Shown here in pieces: positions 43,674 through 52,507 of a DNA stretch of 64,000 nt; the stretch's first letter is position 1; each line of letters opens with the position of its first letter. The notes below the pieces were generated by a model that was not told the origin of the DNA, ran no database searches, and worked only from the letters and a program-made list of their open reading frames with translations. Position numbers and translations under genes: made by a program. The DNA is from Natronolimnohabitans sp. A-GB9. Lineage in GTDB: Archaea > Halobacteriota > Halobacteria > Halobacteriales > Natrialbaceae. The DNA lies in the NCBI RefSeq assembly GCF_030848565.1, contig NZ_JAVDDV010000008.1, forward strand, positions 1-64,000, written 5' to 3'.

Positions 43674-44873
43674 ATGAGTACGAGTTACCGGATCGGACTC
43701 GTCGGCAAACCCTCGGTCGGCAAGTCCTCTTTTTTCAACGCGGCGACGATGAACGACGTTCCCGAAGGGGCCTACCCGTTTACGACGATCGACCCCAGCG
43801 TGGGCGAAGCCTACGTCCGTGTCGACTGTGCGGCTCCCGAATTCGACGAGGAGTGTACGCCAAACGTCGGCTACTGCGATCACGGCACGCGGTTCGTCCC
43901 GACGAAACTCGTCGACGTCGCCGGGCTAATTCCCGGCGCCCACGAGGGTGCAGGGCTTGGCAACCAGTTCCTGACCGACCTGAACGAAACCGACGTGCTC
44001 GTCCATGTCGTCGACTTTTCGGGGACGACGGACCTCGAGGGCGAAGCCACCGAGGATCACGATCCCCGTGAAGACATCGCGTTCCTAGAGGAGGAACTCG
44101 ACCAGTGGTATCTCGACGTCTTAGAGAAGGGAATCGAGCGCTACGAGTCGGGCTATACGACCGAAGACGACGCCATCGAGGAGGAACTCGCCGAGCAGAT
44201 GAGCGCCTTCAAGACCAACGAAGACGAGATCAAGCGTCTAATTCGGCGGGTCGACGTCGGCTTCGATCCCGACGAGTGGGACGAGGCGGACAAACTCGAA
44301 CTCGCCCGTGAGATCCGCAAAGAGACCAAGCCGATGGTGATCGCGGCCAACAAGATGGACACCCCCGAGGCCCAGGCCAACTACGAGGAGATCACGTCGG
44401 ATCCCGACTACGAGCACCTGACGATCGTCCCCTGTAGCGCCCACGCCGAGAAGGCCCTGAAATCGGCTGACAAGGCCGGCGTCGTCGACTACCAGCCCGG
44501 CGACGCTGACTTCGAGATCGTCGGCGACGTCTCCGGCGAGCAGGAGGAGGGCTTAGAGCAGATCCGGGACTTCCTCGACGAGTACGGCGCGACGGGCGTC
44601 CAGGCGGCCCTCGAGACCGCGCTGTTCGACGTGCTGGGCGTGACGCCGGTGTTCCCCGGCGGCGCGAACGGCCTGGGTAACGAACGCGGCGAGGTGTTGC
44701 CCGACTGCTATCTGATCCCGCCGGGGTCGACCGCCGAGGACTTCGCGTACAGTCTCCACTCCGACATCGGCGACGGCTTCCTCCACGCGATCGACTGTCG
44801 GACGAACCGCCAGCTCGGAGCCGACTACGAAGTCGAACCGCGAGACGTGATCGAGATTATCACGACGAACTGA
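43674..44873 (+). CDS. YchF/Obg-family GTP(ATP)ase with TGS domain
   Basis: 399 aa. G1 GKPSVGKSSFF, G3 DVAGLIPGAHEGAGLG, G4 NKMD and a C-terminal TGS-like domain (AEDFAYSLHSDIGDGFLHAIDCRTNRQL...EPRDVIEII). The archaeal branch of YchF/Rbg proteins binds ribosomes. A CGTTTACTT box about 30 bases upstream of the ATG at 43674 fits a short leader. The stop is followed by TACCGTAGCC, weakly like a repeat end. Confidence 0.92.
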   Translation: MSTSYRIGLVGKPSVGKSSFFNAATMNDVPEGAYPFTTIDPSVGEAYVRVDCAAPEFDEECTPNVGYCDHGTRFVPTKLVDVAGLIPGAHEGAGLGNQFLTDLNETDVLVHVVDFSGTTDLEGEATEDHDPREDIAFLEEELDQWYLDVLEKGIERYESGYTTEDDAIEEELAEQMSAFKTNEDEIKRLIRRVDVGFDPDEWDEADKLELAREIRKETKPMVIAANKMDTPEAQANYEEITSDPDYEHLTIVPCSAHAEKALKSADKAGVVDYQPGDADFEIVGDVSGEQEEGLEQIRDFLDEYGATGVQAALETALFDVLGVTPVFPGGANGLGNERGEVLPDCYLIPPGSTAEDFAYSLHSDIGDGFLHAIDCRTNRQLGADYEVEPRDVIEIITTN

Positions 44874-44988
44874 TACCGTAGCCGACTCTCGACGCAACCG
44901 GCTGCGTGCTGACTTACCGGAAAATCGGTGCCGCAATCGTATCGGGAGCCGATCCCACTCGAGTGCGAACTTGATCGTCGGAAACCGA

Positions 44989-45076
44989 CTAGTGGCGGTC
45001 CACGCCTGCACTGCTGGGTCGAATCCTGCGGTGTCGTCCGATTCGACCCAGCAGTCGACGGGTGGAACGGTACTAG
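44989..45076. repeat. Family C palindromic repeat, copy C3
   Basis: 88 bp from CTAG to CTAG. Ends CTAGTGGCGGTCCACGCCTG and CGGGTGGAACGGTACTAG; long inner stem CTGCTGGGTCGAATC / GATTCGACCCAGCAG. The right CTAG contains the TAG stop of the minus-strand gene 45073-45306. Copy C4 is its near match in the other orientation. Confidence 0.92.
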
Positions 45077-45306
45077 CTCGGCGGCTGCCGTTCGCGGACG
45101 TGTCCGAGCGCCTCGAGGAACATGGCACAGACGAACAGGGTCGGGATCCCGGCGAACAGTAACTCGGGAACGCCGACGTCGATCGCCCCTGCCGTTTCGA
45201 TCGGCAACTCGGTGGGAACCGGGATCGTGAGCGTCTGCCCGTCCGCCAGCCAGACACCCGGGAGCAGGAGCGCGAGCATGATTACCGATCCGAGCGGCCG
45301 TTTCAT
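45073..45306 (-). CDS. Small membrane protein coupled to the 7TM/ATP-grasp gene
   Basis: 77 aa. Signal-like or membrane segment at residues 6-20 (GSVIMLALLLPGVWLA), then an external loop rich in Pro and Thr (TLTIPVPTELPIETAG) and a second helix (about 46-65). Its ATG overlaps the upstream stop codon in ATGA, so translation is coupled with the ATP-grasp fusion. Stop codon TAG lies in repeat C3. It may be a small subunit of the membrane complex. Confidence 0.78.
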   Translation of the reverse strand: MKRPLGSVIMLALLLPGVWLADGQTLTIPVPTELPIETAGAIDVGVPELLFAGIPTLFVCAMFLEALGHVRERQPPS

Positions 45307-47270
45307 CGGTCGCTCACCCCCGTCGTGGCGCTGCCAGCATCGTCGGCACTGCGTCCGTCGCTTTCGTCGGTTCGAGCCTCGCTGACGCCGTCCTCACGCA
45401 TGGCGAGTTCGACGTCGTCTCGAGATCGTTCCCACTCGGGTGTCTCCCACTGTTCGGCGAGTTCGGTCGCGTCCTCGTCCCAGCCGGCGGCGTCCCACTG
45501 TCTGGCGAGTTCGATCTTCTCGGCCGGCGGCTTCAGATCGAACGAGTCGGGAAGCGACTCGATGAACGTCGTTCGCTCGAGCAGTCCGTCGAACGTCGAG
45601 TTCTGGATCCCGAGACCGGGGCGGGCGTTGATCTCGAGAACCATCGGGCCCTCGTCCTCGTCGACGACGATGTCGACACCGGTGTAACCGAGTCGGGAGA
45701 CTTCGGCGGCCTTGACCGCCGTCGACAGGATCTCGGCCCAGCCGGGGATCGCAAACGCCTCGAGGTCGACGCCGGTGTCGGGATGTTCGTCGAACCACTT
45801 GTTCGTACTCTGGTAGCCGCCCTGTGCCTGTCCGTTGGCGACGTCGAGGCCGACGCCGACCGCGCCCATGTGGAGGTTCGCCGCCCCGTCGGACTCCTCG
45901 GTCGGGAGCCGCGTCATCGCCATGATCGGGAACCCTTTGAAGACGATCACCCGAATGTCGGGGACACCCTGACCGGCGATCGAGAGCAGGTGGTCGTCGG
46001 GGTGGATGAGCCCCTCGATCACCGCGACGCCCTCGAGGCCCATCGGGTCGTACTGTCCTTCGACGATCGAGCGGACGTGTCCGAGCAGTTCGTCGGGCGT
46101 TTTGTCACCCGTCGACGTCTCGAACGTTCCGTCCTCGTTTCGTCCGGTGACGACGACGATCCCCTCACCGCCGTAGCCGCTGTCGGGTTTGATGACGAAC
46201 TCGTCGCGACCGTCGATGATCGACTGTGCCGTCTCAAGTTCGTCCAGCGAGCCGACGAGCGCGTACGTCTCCGGCGTCGAGACGCCGGTGCCGTGGAACG
46301 TTCGCTTCATCGACGCCTTGTCGATCTCCGGATACAGGTGTGGCGGGTTGTACTCCTTGATTAAGCGATTTCGACGCTGCATCGACATGACGGTCGTCGG
46401 CTCGACGCGGGAGACGTCACGACCGACCAACTGGTTGAGACGGGCCCACGCGTTGTGGAGTCCCGCACGGATCGTGCTTCCAGCGGCGCTGAGCCGTGAG
46501 CCGCGGTAGACGTTCGAAAACCGGAGATACTCTTTGACCCGCATGTTCGACCGGGTACCGAAGTAGACGTTCGCCGCGAGCACGAGTGCCCACGTCTCCG
46601 GCGTCTCCATGAACCAGGTGATGAGCGCTTCGTTACCGATGATCGCCGCTGCGATGACGATGGCGACGACCGTCCACGAGAACCGGATCGCGGGTGCACG
46701 CCAGTCGCGCTCGGAGAGTTCACGAGCGAACCGGTCTGCGTACCACGCGGTGACGATCGCCGGGAAGAACACCTGCAGCGCGTCGACCTGTGCCGGCAGG
46801 ACCCCGGTGTCGCTCATGACGTGAAACGACGTGATCCCGATCGAGACGACCATGACGAGCGCACCGATCCGATGGGCGGTCCCGAGGCGGAACGGTTCGA
46901 TCACGAGATACGTCGCGAGCGCGATCAAGAAGACGTTGGTGAACAACACGAGACCCCAGAAAATGCCGCTTTCGACCAGAATAAACGAGATGATGATCGG
47001 ACCGAACATCCCGTACGTGACGAGTCCGACCTTGCTTCGCAGGACCGCGACGACCAGCCCGGCAATGAGCAGTTCGAAGAAGACCCGATAGGGCTCGAGT
47101 GGCTGTTGAGCGAAATCGAGCCGATACCTAAACTCGACGCCGAGGACGGCAACGACCGCGAGTAGCCCCACGAGAGGGGCATACTTCGCGAATACGGACG
47201 CGAGTACGGACTGGATCCGTCCGAACCGCTCCGTAGCCGACCCGACGGCTCCGTTTTGGAGAGACATCAT
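45303..47270 (-). CDS. Fusion of a 7TM domain and an ATP-grasp ligase (RimK-related)
   Basis: 655 aa. Residues about 28-250 contain seven or eight membrane helices. After a basic linker the cytoplasmic part (about 300-575) is an ATP-grasp fold: FVIKPDSGYGGEGIVVV (glycine loop), PDIRVIVF, GYTGVDIVVD and MVLEINARPGLGIQN (metal-binding Glu/Asn). The tail is acidic. In bacteria a similar ligase (annotated alpha-L-glutamate ligase-like) and a 7TM protein fused to an inactive transglutaminase are separate neighbours; the haloarchaeal fusion suggests one membrane ligase system. It may attach amino acids or peptides to an unknown acceptor. Substrate not known. Confidence 0.85.
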   Translation of the reverse strand: MMSLQNGAVGSATERFGRIQSVLASVFAKYAPLVGLLAVVAVLGVEFRYRLDFAQQPLEPYRVFFELLIAGLVVAVLRSKVGLVTYGMFGPIIISFILVESGIFWGLVLFTNVFLIALATYLVIEPFRLGTAHRIGALVMVVSIGITSFHVMSDTGVLPAQVDALQVFFPAIVTAWYADRFARELSERDWRAPAIRFSWTVVAIVIAAAIIGNEALITWFMETPETWALVLAANVYFGTRSNMRVKEYLRFSNVYRGSRLSAAGSTIRAGLHNAWARLNQLVGRDVSRVEPTTVMSMQRRNRLIKEYNPPHLYPEIDKASMKRTFHGTGVSTPETYALVGSLDELETAQSIIDGRDEFVIKPDSGYGGEGIVVVTGRNEDGTFETSTGDKTPDELLGHVRSIVEGQYDPMGLEGVAVIEGLIHPDDHLLSIAGQGVPDIRVIVFKGFPIMAMTRLPTEESDGAANLHMGAVGVGLDVANGQAQGGYQSTNKWFDEHPDTGVDLEAFAIPGWAEILSTAVKAAEVSRLGYTGVDIVVDEDEGPMVLEINARPGLGIQNSTFDGLLERTTFIESLPDSFDLKPPAEKIELARQWDAAGWDEDATELAEQWETPEWERSRDDVELAMREDGVSEARTDESDGRSADDAGSATTGVSDR

Positions 47271-47423
47271 CGGTTAGTCGACCGACCGGTTCATTGCTAT
47301 CGACGGGATAAGGCGACACGTAACGGCCAGCACAACGAATCGGCAACCGTTGTCGCGCGTGCAAGTAGCGATCGAACGGGAGGATAAACGATTTCGAGAG
47401 TCGTAATTATATTTCGGTTGACG

Positions 47424-47648
47424 TCATCTATTCCAGACCAGGTGCGTGGCGACCGTGTCGAGTCGATCGGCGACCCGCGAAAGCCAGCCGTCCGGAGAGA
47501 GCCGCTTCAGTTCGGTTTCGTCGACCTCGATACTGTCCTCGCCGTAGGGATCCCGCGTTGCTCGTTCGTCGGCGTCTCGATCGCCGTTTGCAGTGTCGAC
47601 CACAACGGACAGCGAACAACGACCACAGGCTTCACGGTCTTTCGCCAT
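47424..47648 (-). CDS. Short protein with a single CxxC, unknown function
   Basis: 74 aa from MAKDREACGRCSL. One CxxC at residues 8-11, a central acidic stretch (DSIEVDETELKRLSPDG) and a C-terminal WLSRVADRLDTVATHLVWNR helix. It lies upstream of the 7TM/ATP-grasp gene on the same strand, 153 bases away. The lone Cys pair suggests zinc binding as a dimer or a redox pair; this is a guess. Confidence 0.65.
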   Translation of the reverse strand: MAKDREACGRCSLSVVVDTANGDRDADERATRDPYGEDSIEVDETELKRLSPDGWLSRVADRLDTVATHLVWNR

Positions 47649-47855
47649 AGTGGGTGGTAGGAACTCGCACATCATAGTGCTATCGCGGATCGGCCCTCGA
47701 GCGGCGCTGCGATCTGTTCAGCCGACGCCGGTGCCGACTACAGTGCCGACGGACTTTTGAGCACGTCGTGCCATCCCTACGCATGAACGAGTCCGCCGCC
47801 GAGTTGCGACCGCTCGGCCGGGACGTCCCGAGCAACGGACGAGACGGTGACCACC

Positions 47856-48494
47856 ATGAGTGAGCGCACGCGTGATCCCGACGATGGTGAGACGCCGACC
47901 GATTCGCTCGAGTCGACGGACAACGAACTCGAGAACATTCCCGACTGGGACGACGAGTACGTCGATCGAGTGAGCGACCGACTGTTGCACAACTACGACC
48001 TCGAGAAGGACGTCGCCGTCGATGGTGAGCAGTTTACGCTGTACGGCGAGATGGAACTGGTAAGCAAGAAACACTTCCTTCATCCTGCGTTGTCGATTGC
48101 CGAACACGAGTCGACCGAACACCTGTTCGTCCGTCGTGTCGACCGCGTCGACGACCGAACGCTCGATCGGGTCGTCGATCTCGGGCACCGACTGTCGAGC
48201 GACTGGATCGACGCCGACGAAGAACACTTCTCGACGGAGTTTACGTTCGTCCTGATCGCACCCTCGATTCCCGACGACGTCTGCGAGCGCGTCGAAGCGT
48301 TCGATGGGCGACGGCTGCTGAAGTGGGGGTATCACGGCCACTACGAGATTAACCTGGTCGTCGTCTCGCCCGACGACGAGCACCTGGTCGCAAGCGAGAA
48401 CGCCGACGTCGCGACCGCGTTCCGGCTCTGGGAGCCGATCGAACACGAGGAGCCCGGACTGCTCGGATTGATCTCGCGCCGACTACAGCTGTAA
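47856..48494 (+). CDS. Haloarchaeal conserved protein of unknown function
   Basis: About 212 aa from MSERTRDPDD (or MTT 9 bases before, GTG). An acidic leader of about 40 residues is followed by an alpha/beta domain with alternating strands (EQFTLYGEMELVSKKHFL, EEHFSTEFTFVLIAPSIP, GHYEINLVVVSPDD). It has no membrane helix and ends with LISRRLQL. I do not recognise the family; the composition is typical haloarchaeal. Confidence 0.78.
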   Translation: MSERTRDPDDGETPTDSLESTDNELENIPDWDDEYVDRVSDRLLHNYDLEKDVAVDGEQFTLYGEMELVSKKHFLHPALSIAEHESTEHLFVRRVDRVDDRTLDRVVDLGHRLSSDWIDADEEHFSTEFTFVLIAPSIPDDVCERVEAFDGRRLLKWGYHGHYEINLVVVSPDDEHLVASENADVATAFRLWEPIEHEEPGLLGLISRRLQL

Positions 48495-48652
48495 CGATAG
48501 CGGCTCCGTTTCGCGTGGTTTTCTCGAGTCGTCGGTCGTCCTCGATACGATCTGCTTTACTCAGCCGGCCCAGCCGCGACCCGACTACGGTTGTGCCGGA
48601 AAATCGTTACAACAGTCGTAGAGCCGCGAAAACGTGAAATCGGAGATCGCGA

Positions 48653-50527
48653 TCAGTCGTCGTCGGTACTCACGTCGGCTGCGACGCCGTCGTCGGTCTC
48701 ACGAGCCGACGACATGTTGTCGTACCCGATCTTGAACAGCGACAGCGCGAGATAGAGGAGCACCCCGATGATCACGAGCTGTGCGACCGCCGAGACCTGC
48801 CCGATCAGCCCTGTCTCGGCTTCGGCGGTGATACCGAGTAGTCGACCGGCCAGGATCTGATAGAGCCCGACCCAACTGAGACCGATGACCGTGATGAATC
48901 CCATCAGTGCCATCGGACCGCCGGTGGAGATCAGCTGCTTGGATGGACTCCAGTTGGCCAGCCAGATAGTGCCGGTCAGCAGCGCCAGCGACGCCAGCAA
49001 CTGGTTGGCGCCGCCAAACAGCGTCCAGAGGTCCTCCCAGCGGCCACTACCCAGTAGCGCGAAGGCGACGATCGCGATGACCGTCGTGTTGACGTAACGG
49101 TTTGCCGCGTACGACTCGACTTGCGTCTCCGGCGTGCCGACGATCTCCTCTAGCATGTACCGACCGAGTCGAACCGCCGTGTCCATACTCGTTAGCAGGA
49201 AGCTCGCGAGCACGAGCGCCATAAAGGGCGCGGCGTACTCGAACGGAATACCGAGGGCGGTGAGGATCGCACCACCGCCAGTCGCGAAGTTCGGCAGCGC
49301 CAGCCCGATCCCGCCATCAGCGGCCGGAATCGCGACGATCGCCACCGCACAGAGTGCGACCGCAGCGAGCAGGCCCTCGGCGAGCATGCCGCCGTAGCCG
49401 ATCAGTTTGGCGTCGGTCTCCTTGTCGAGCTGTTTCGCGGTCGTTCCCGAGGAGACCAGCGAGTGGAAGCCGCTGATGGTCCCACAGGCGATAGTCAGGA
49501 ACAGCAGCGGGAACAGCGGCATCAGCGGGATGAGCCCCTCTACGGCGAGGGGGCCGTTCTGGCCGAGGAAACCGTACCACGCGCCGGTCACGATGTCGAG
49601 ATTCAGCTGGGCACCGGTGTCGGGATGGACCGCGTCGGCACCCGTTCCCGTGATGAACGTCCCGACGATGACCGCGAGCAGCGACCCGCCGACCCCCGCA
49701 TAGAGGAGGAACGACGAGAGGTAGTCACGCGGCTGCAACAGCATCCACACCGGCAGGACGCTCGCGGCCGCACCGTAGACGAGCATCGCCAGCACCCACG
49801 CGCCGATGTTGGGGCTCTCGAGCAGTGTCGGGACGAACGCGGGCGTCGAATCGAACAGGACGGTCGTTCCCGCGGGGTAGTCGCCGGGGACGATCGCCAG
49901 CGGGTACTGGATGCCGACCCAGACCGAGCCGAAGACACCGGCGACGAAGACGACCGTACCGACCGAGAACGGCAGGCCGAGCTGGTAGAGCCAGACCCCG
50001 AAGATGAACGCGAGCGTGATGTAGATGAGACTCGCGGTCGCTGCCTGGGGATACGCGTCCAGTACGACCCCGATGACCAGTGCGAACACCGCGACGACGA
50101 GGATCGTCAGCAGGAACGCGAACCACAATAGCATGTTCTTCCCGCGTTCACCGACGTATTCGCCGATGATGTACCCGATCGACTTCCCCTCGTGTCGGAG
50201 GCTGCTCGACAGCGAGATGAAGTCGTGGACGGCACCCAAAAGCGGGTTTCCGATCGCCACCCACAGCACAGCCGGTAGCCACCCCCAGATCAATGCAGCC
50301 GTGATCGGACCGACGACGGGTGCGCCGCCTGCGATACTCGAATAGTGATGCCCCAGTAACACCGGCTTCTTCGCCGGCACGTACTCCTGACCGTCTTGGT
50401 ACTTGTGTGCTGGCGTCTCCCGACTGTTGTCGAGGTCGACGAACTGCGCGAGGTACCGCCCGTACGCGACGTACGCGGTGGTAAACGCGACCAGCACCAG
50501 TGCCACGATCCATATCACACCTGCCAT
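48653..50527 (-). CDS. cstA: CstA family carbon starvation / pyruvate-peptide transporter
   Basis: 624 aa with about 16 membrane helices. CstA signatures are AYGRYLAQFVDLD, VPAKKPVLLGHHYSSIAG, GPITAALIWGWLPAVLW and GAVHDFISLSSSLRHEGKSIG, all near the N-terminus. E. coli CstA and BtsT import peptides or pyruvate in a proton-coupled way. The C-terminal part has TIACGTISGFHSLVSSGTT. A strong TATA (TTATATTTATA, about 50565-50575 minus strand) precedes the ATG. Acidic cytosolic tail. Confidence 0.95.
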   Translation of the reverse strand: MAGVIWIVALVLVAFTTAYVAYGRYLAQFVDLDNSRETPAHKYQDGQEYVPAKKPVLLGHHYSSIAGGAPVVGPITAALIWGWLPAVLWVAIGNPLLGAVHDFISLSSSLRHEGKSIGYIIGEYVGERGKNMLLWFAFLLTILVVAVFALVIGVVLDAYPQAATASLIYITLAFIFGVWLYQLGLPFSVGTVVFVAGVFGSVWVGIQYPLAIVPGDYPAGTTVLFDSTPAFVPTLLESPNIGAWVLAMLVYGAAASVLPVWMLLQPRDYLSSFLLYAGVGGSLLAVIVGTFITGTGADAVHPDTGAQLNLDIVTGAWYGFLGQNGPLAVEGLIPLMPLFPLLFLTIACGTISGFHSLVSSGTTAKQLDKETDAKLIGYGGMLAEGLLAAVALCAVAIVAIPAADGGIGLALPNFATGGGAILTALGIPFEYAAPFMALVLASFLLTSMDTAVRLGRYMLEEIVGTPETQVESYAANRYVNTTVIAIVAFALLGSGRWEDLWTLFGGANQLLASLALLTGTIWLANWSPSKQLISTGGPMALMGFITVIGLSWVGLYQILAGRLLGITAEAETGLIGQVSAVAQLVIIGVLLYLALSLFKIGYDNMSSARETDDGVAADVSTDDD

Positions 50528-50823
50528 GGTATTCTCTCTCTAGCCAGGGGTGGGACGGCAACACTATAAATATAATTCATTGTGATTCGTACTAGGTTCG
50601 ATCATTTACACGAATAGCGTCGGAAACGAACGCTCGTGTAATATTTCTCTGCTTATCAACCCTCAAATTATAGTGTCAGTCGTATCGATACGGAGGAGTC
50701 CCGTCTTCGTCGACTCGCCCGCGGTCGGGCAGACCGCTGTACCAGCGTCCGCGTAGATCTACGACCCGCTCGTCGGACGGATTGCTGGTATCAGTCGTGC
50801 TGGGAGGCGGTACAGTGTCCGTA

Positions 50824-51780
50824 TCAGCTGCTGACTGCGATCTCGAGGTCGTCGGCGACGTCCTCGAGGAGATTCCCGCGGACTTCCTCGACGCGGGTTT
50901 CGATCGTCGCCACGACGGGTGGTTCGAGCTCCCGTTCGATCCGCTCGAGTCGGTCCCGTTCGGTCCCGACGCGGTCGCGCAGATAGCGTGCGCCCCGTCC
51001 CTCCTCGTGGGGTTCCGGCTCCGGCGTCAGTCGGTTGACGACGAGCCCGCAAACGGGCAGGTTGGCCTCAGTGAGGGTCTCGAGCGACCGCGCCGTCTCC
51101 TGGATCGAGAGGTCGTCGGGGTTTAAGACGAGATAGAAGGCGGCGTTCCCGCGGAGCATCTTCCCGGCGAACTCGAACCGCTCCTTGCGCTCCTGGAGAC
51201 GTGCGAGGATCGGATCACCCTCCATCACGCGACGGGGCTCCCGGTCACCGATCGCGGCCTTTTCATAGAGATCGATACTTCGCTTGCGTTTGTCCATCAG
51301 TCGATCGATCCAGCGCTCGAGGAGGTCCGGCAGCGCGAGCAGCCGCAGCGTCGACCCGGTCGGCGAGGTATCGAAGACGACGCGGTCGTAGTCGTCGGCG
51401 GTGGCCATCACGTCGACGAACCGGTCGAACAGTGCGGCTTCGTAGGCGCCGGGGGTCTGGTGGGCCATCTCGAGTTGCAACTCGACCTCGTTGACCATCG
51501 TCGCCGAGAGCTGTGCGTCGAGCTGTCTGCGTAGCTCCTGGAAGTGGTCCTGGACCTCCCGTTCCGGATCGATCTCCATCACCGAGAGCCCGTCGTATCT
51601 CTCGACGGGTCGGGGCTCGTCGCCGAACTCCTCGTCGAAGACGTCGGCCGTGCTGTGGGCCGGGTCCGTCGAGACGAGCAGCGTCTCGAGGTCGGCGTCG
51701 ATACACTCGAGTGCGTAGGCGCTCGAGACGGTGGTCTTGCCGACGCCGCCTTTGCCGCCGAAGAAGGTAAACCGAGACAT
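50824..51780 (-). CDS. ArsA/Get3-family ATPase
   Basis: 318 aa with deviant Walker A GGKGGVGKTT, switch I DPAHSTADVF and switch II VVFDTSPTG. One ATPase domain, so it resembles Get3/TRC40-like ArsA more than tandem bacterial ArsA. Archaeal members may target tail-anchored proteins or, with arsenicals, act as pump ATPases; no ars genes are nearby. The four-base gap after the 98-aa gene 51785-52081 marks an operon. The stop TGA is followed by TACGGACAC. Confidence 0.88.
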   Translation of the reverse strand: MSRFTFFGGKGGVGKTTVSSAYALECIDADLETLLVSTDPAHSTADVFDEEFGDEPRPVERYDGLSVMEIDPEREVQDHFQELRRQLDAQLSATMVNEVELQLEMAHQTPGAYEAALFDRFVDVMATADDYDRVVFDTSPTGSTLRLLALPDLLERWIDRLMDKRKRSIDLYEKAAIGDREPRRVMEGDPILARLQERKERFEFAGKMLRGNAAFYLVLNPDDLSIQETARSLETLTEANLPVCGLVVNRLTPEPEPHEEGRGARYLRDRVGTERDRLERIERELEPPVVATIETRVEEVRGNLLEDVADDLEIAVSS

Positions 51781-51784
51781 CGAC

Positions 51785-52081
51785 TCAGAAGTGGTACTGG
51801 TGGCCCTTGCGTTCGACGACCGACTGGCGGTCCCACAGCCGTCGCTCCCAGTCTTCGTACTCGTCCTCGAGGTACGGCAGCAGTTCGGCCGTATAATAGG
51901 AGACGGGACTGGGAATCCCGAACGCGTCGGGGAAACACGCGAGCATGAACGCGTCCTCTAGATCCTCGGCTTCCGCCTCGATCTTCTCGTAGGCCGGATG
52001 GGAGATCATGCCGTGGTAGAGCCCACGGAGCCACTCCTCGAGTGTGGCTCGAAAGGCGGCGATTCGGTCGGCGAGTGTCAT
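51785..52081 (-). CDS. Conserved 98-aa protein in operon with the ArsA-family ATPase
   Basis: 98 aa, mainly helical and soluble, rich in aromatic residues (EEWLRGLYHGMISHPAYEKIE, PSPVSYYTAELLPYLEDEYEDWERRLW). It is transcribed first, 4 bases before the ATPase, implying a functional link. I know no function. The Tyr/Trp-rich helical bundle suggests protein binding, perhaps of the ATPase or its client. Confidence 0.8.
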   Translation of the reverse strand: MTLADRIAAFRATLEEWLRGLYHGMISHPAYEKIEAEAEDLEDAFMLACFPDAFGIPSPVSYYTAELLPYLEDEYEDWERRLWDRQSVVERKGHQYHF

Positions 52082-52391
52082 CGTCGGTCATGCTCGGGCC
52101 CGGGGACAAAAAGCTGTCGTGGACGGCCCGACGGAACCCGGGAGTCGACGCTGTCAGACACGTGTCTGCCGAACAGTTACACGTCTCGGCGGTGAACAAC
52201 GACCTGCACCCGGATTCCTGTGGGGCGACGCTTGCCCCGAACACCGCACTCGGAAGTAGCGACTCGGCGTTTACCTGTCGTGAAAACGGGAGCGGTGGTG
52301 TGTCTTCTGCGACGGCTCCCGTGAGAGACCGTCACGACTGGAGCGTAATAATGGCATCGACCCCGAACGTGTCGGTCGGTAGAGGTGATTG
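52082..52391. other. Intergenic region without a supported gene
   Basis: Divergent spacer between the ArsA operon and the COG0523 gene. ORFs here are Arg-rich shadows. It contains a GC palindrome CCCGGG (52091-52096, 52136-52141 region) but no clear family A, B or C element before 52392. Confidence 0.5.
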
Positions 52392-52484
52392 CGAGACGAT
52401 GGTTCCTGAGACGGCCCTCGTTCGTCAGCCCCGGCAGGGCCGCGACCCGGCTGGGCTGGGACATCGGTACAGCAGACCGTATGA
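52392..52484. repeat. Degenerate family A repeat, copy A8
   Basis: The right end is canonical (ATCGGTACAGCAGACCGTATGA); the left half is diverged (GAGACGATGGTTCCTGAG) and the centre reads CCCCGGCAGGGC / GGCTGGGCTGGG. It ends just before the COG0523 gene, which is why the ATG inside it (52481) is not used as the start. Confidence 0.6.
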
Positions 52485-52507
52485 GTCTCGAGACCCAACG
52501 CCGTCGT

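Noticed and set aside
47783-47863. 26-aa ORF MNESAAELRP... ahead of the 47856 gene
   Set aside because: Overlaps the next start out of frame and has no promoter or conservation evidence; too weak to call.
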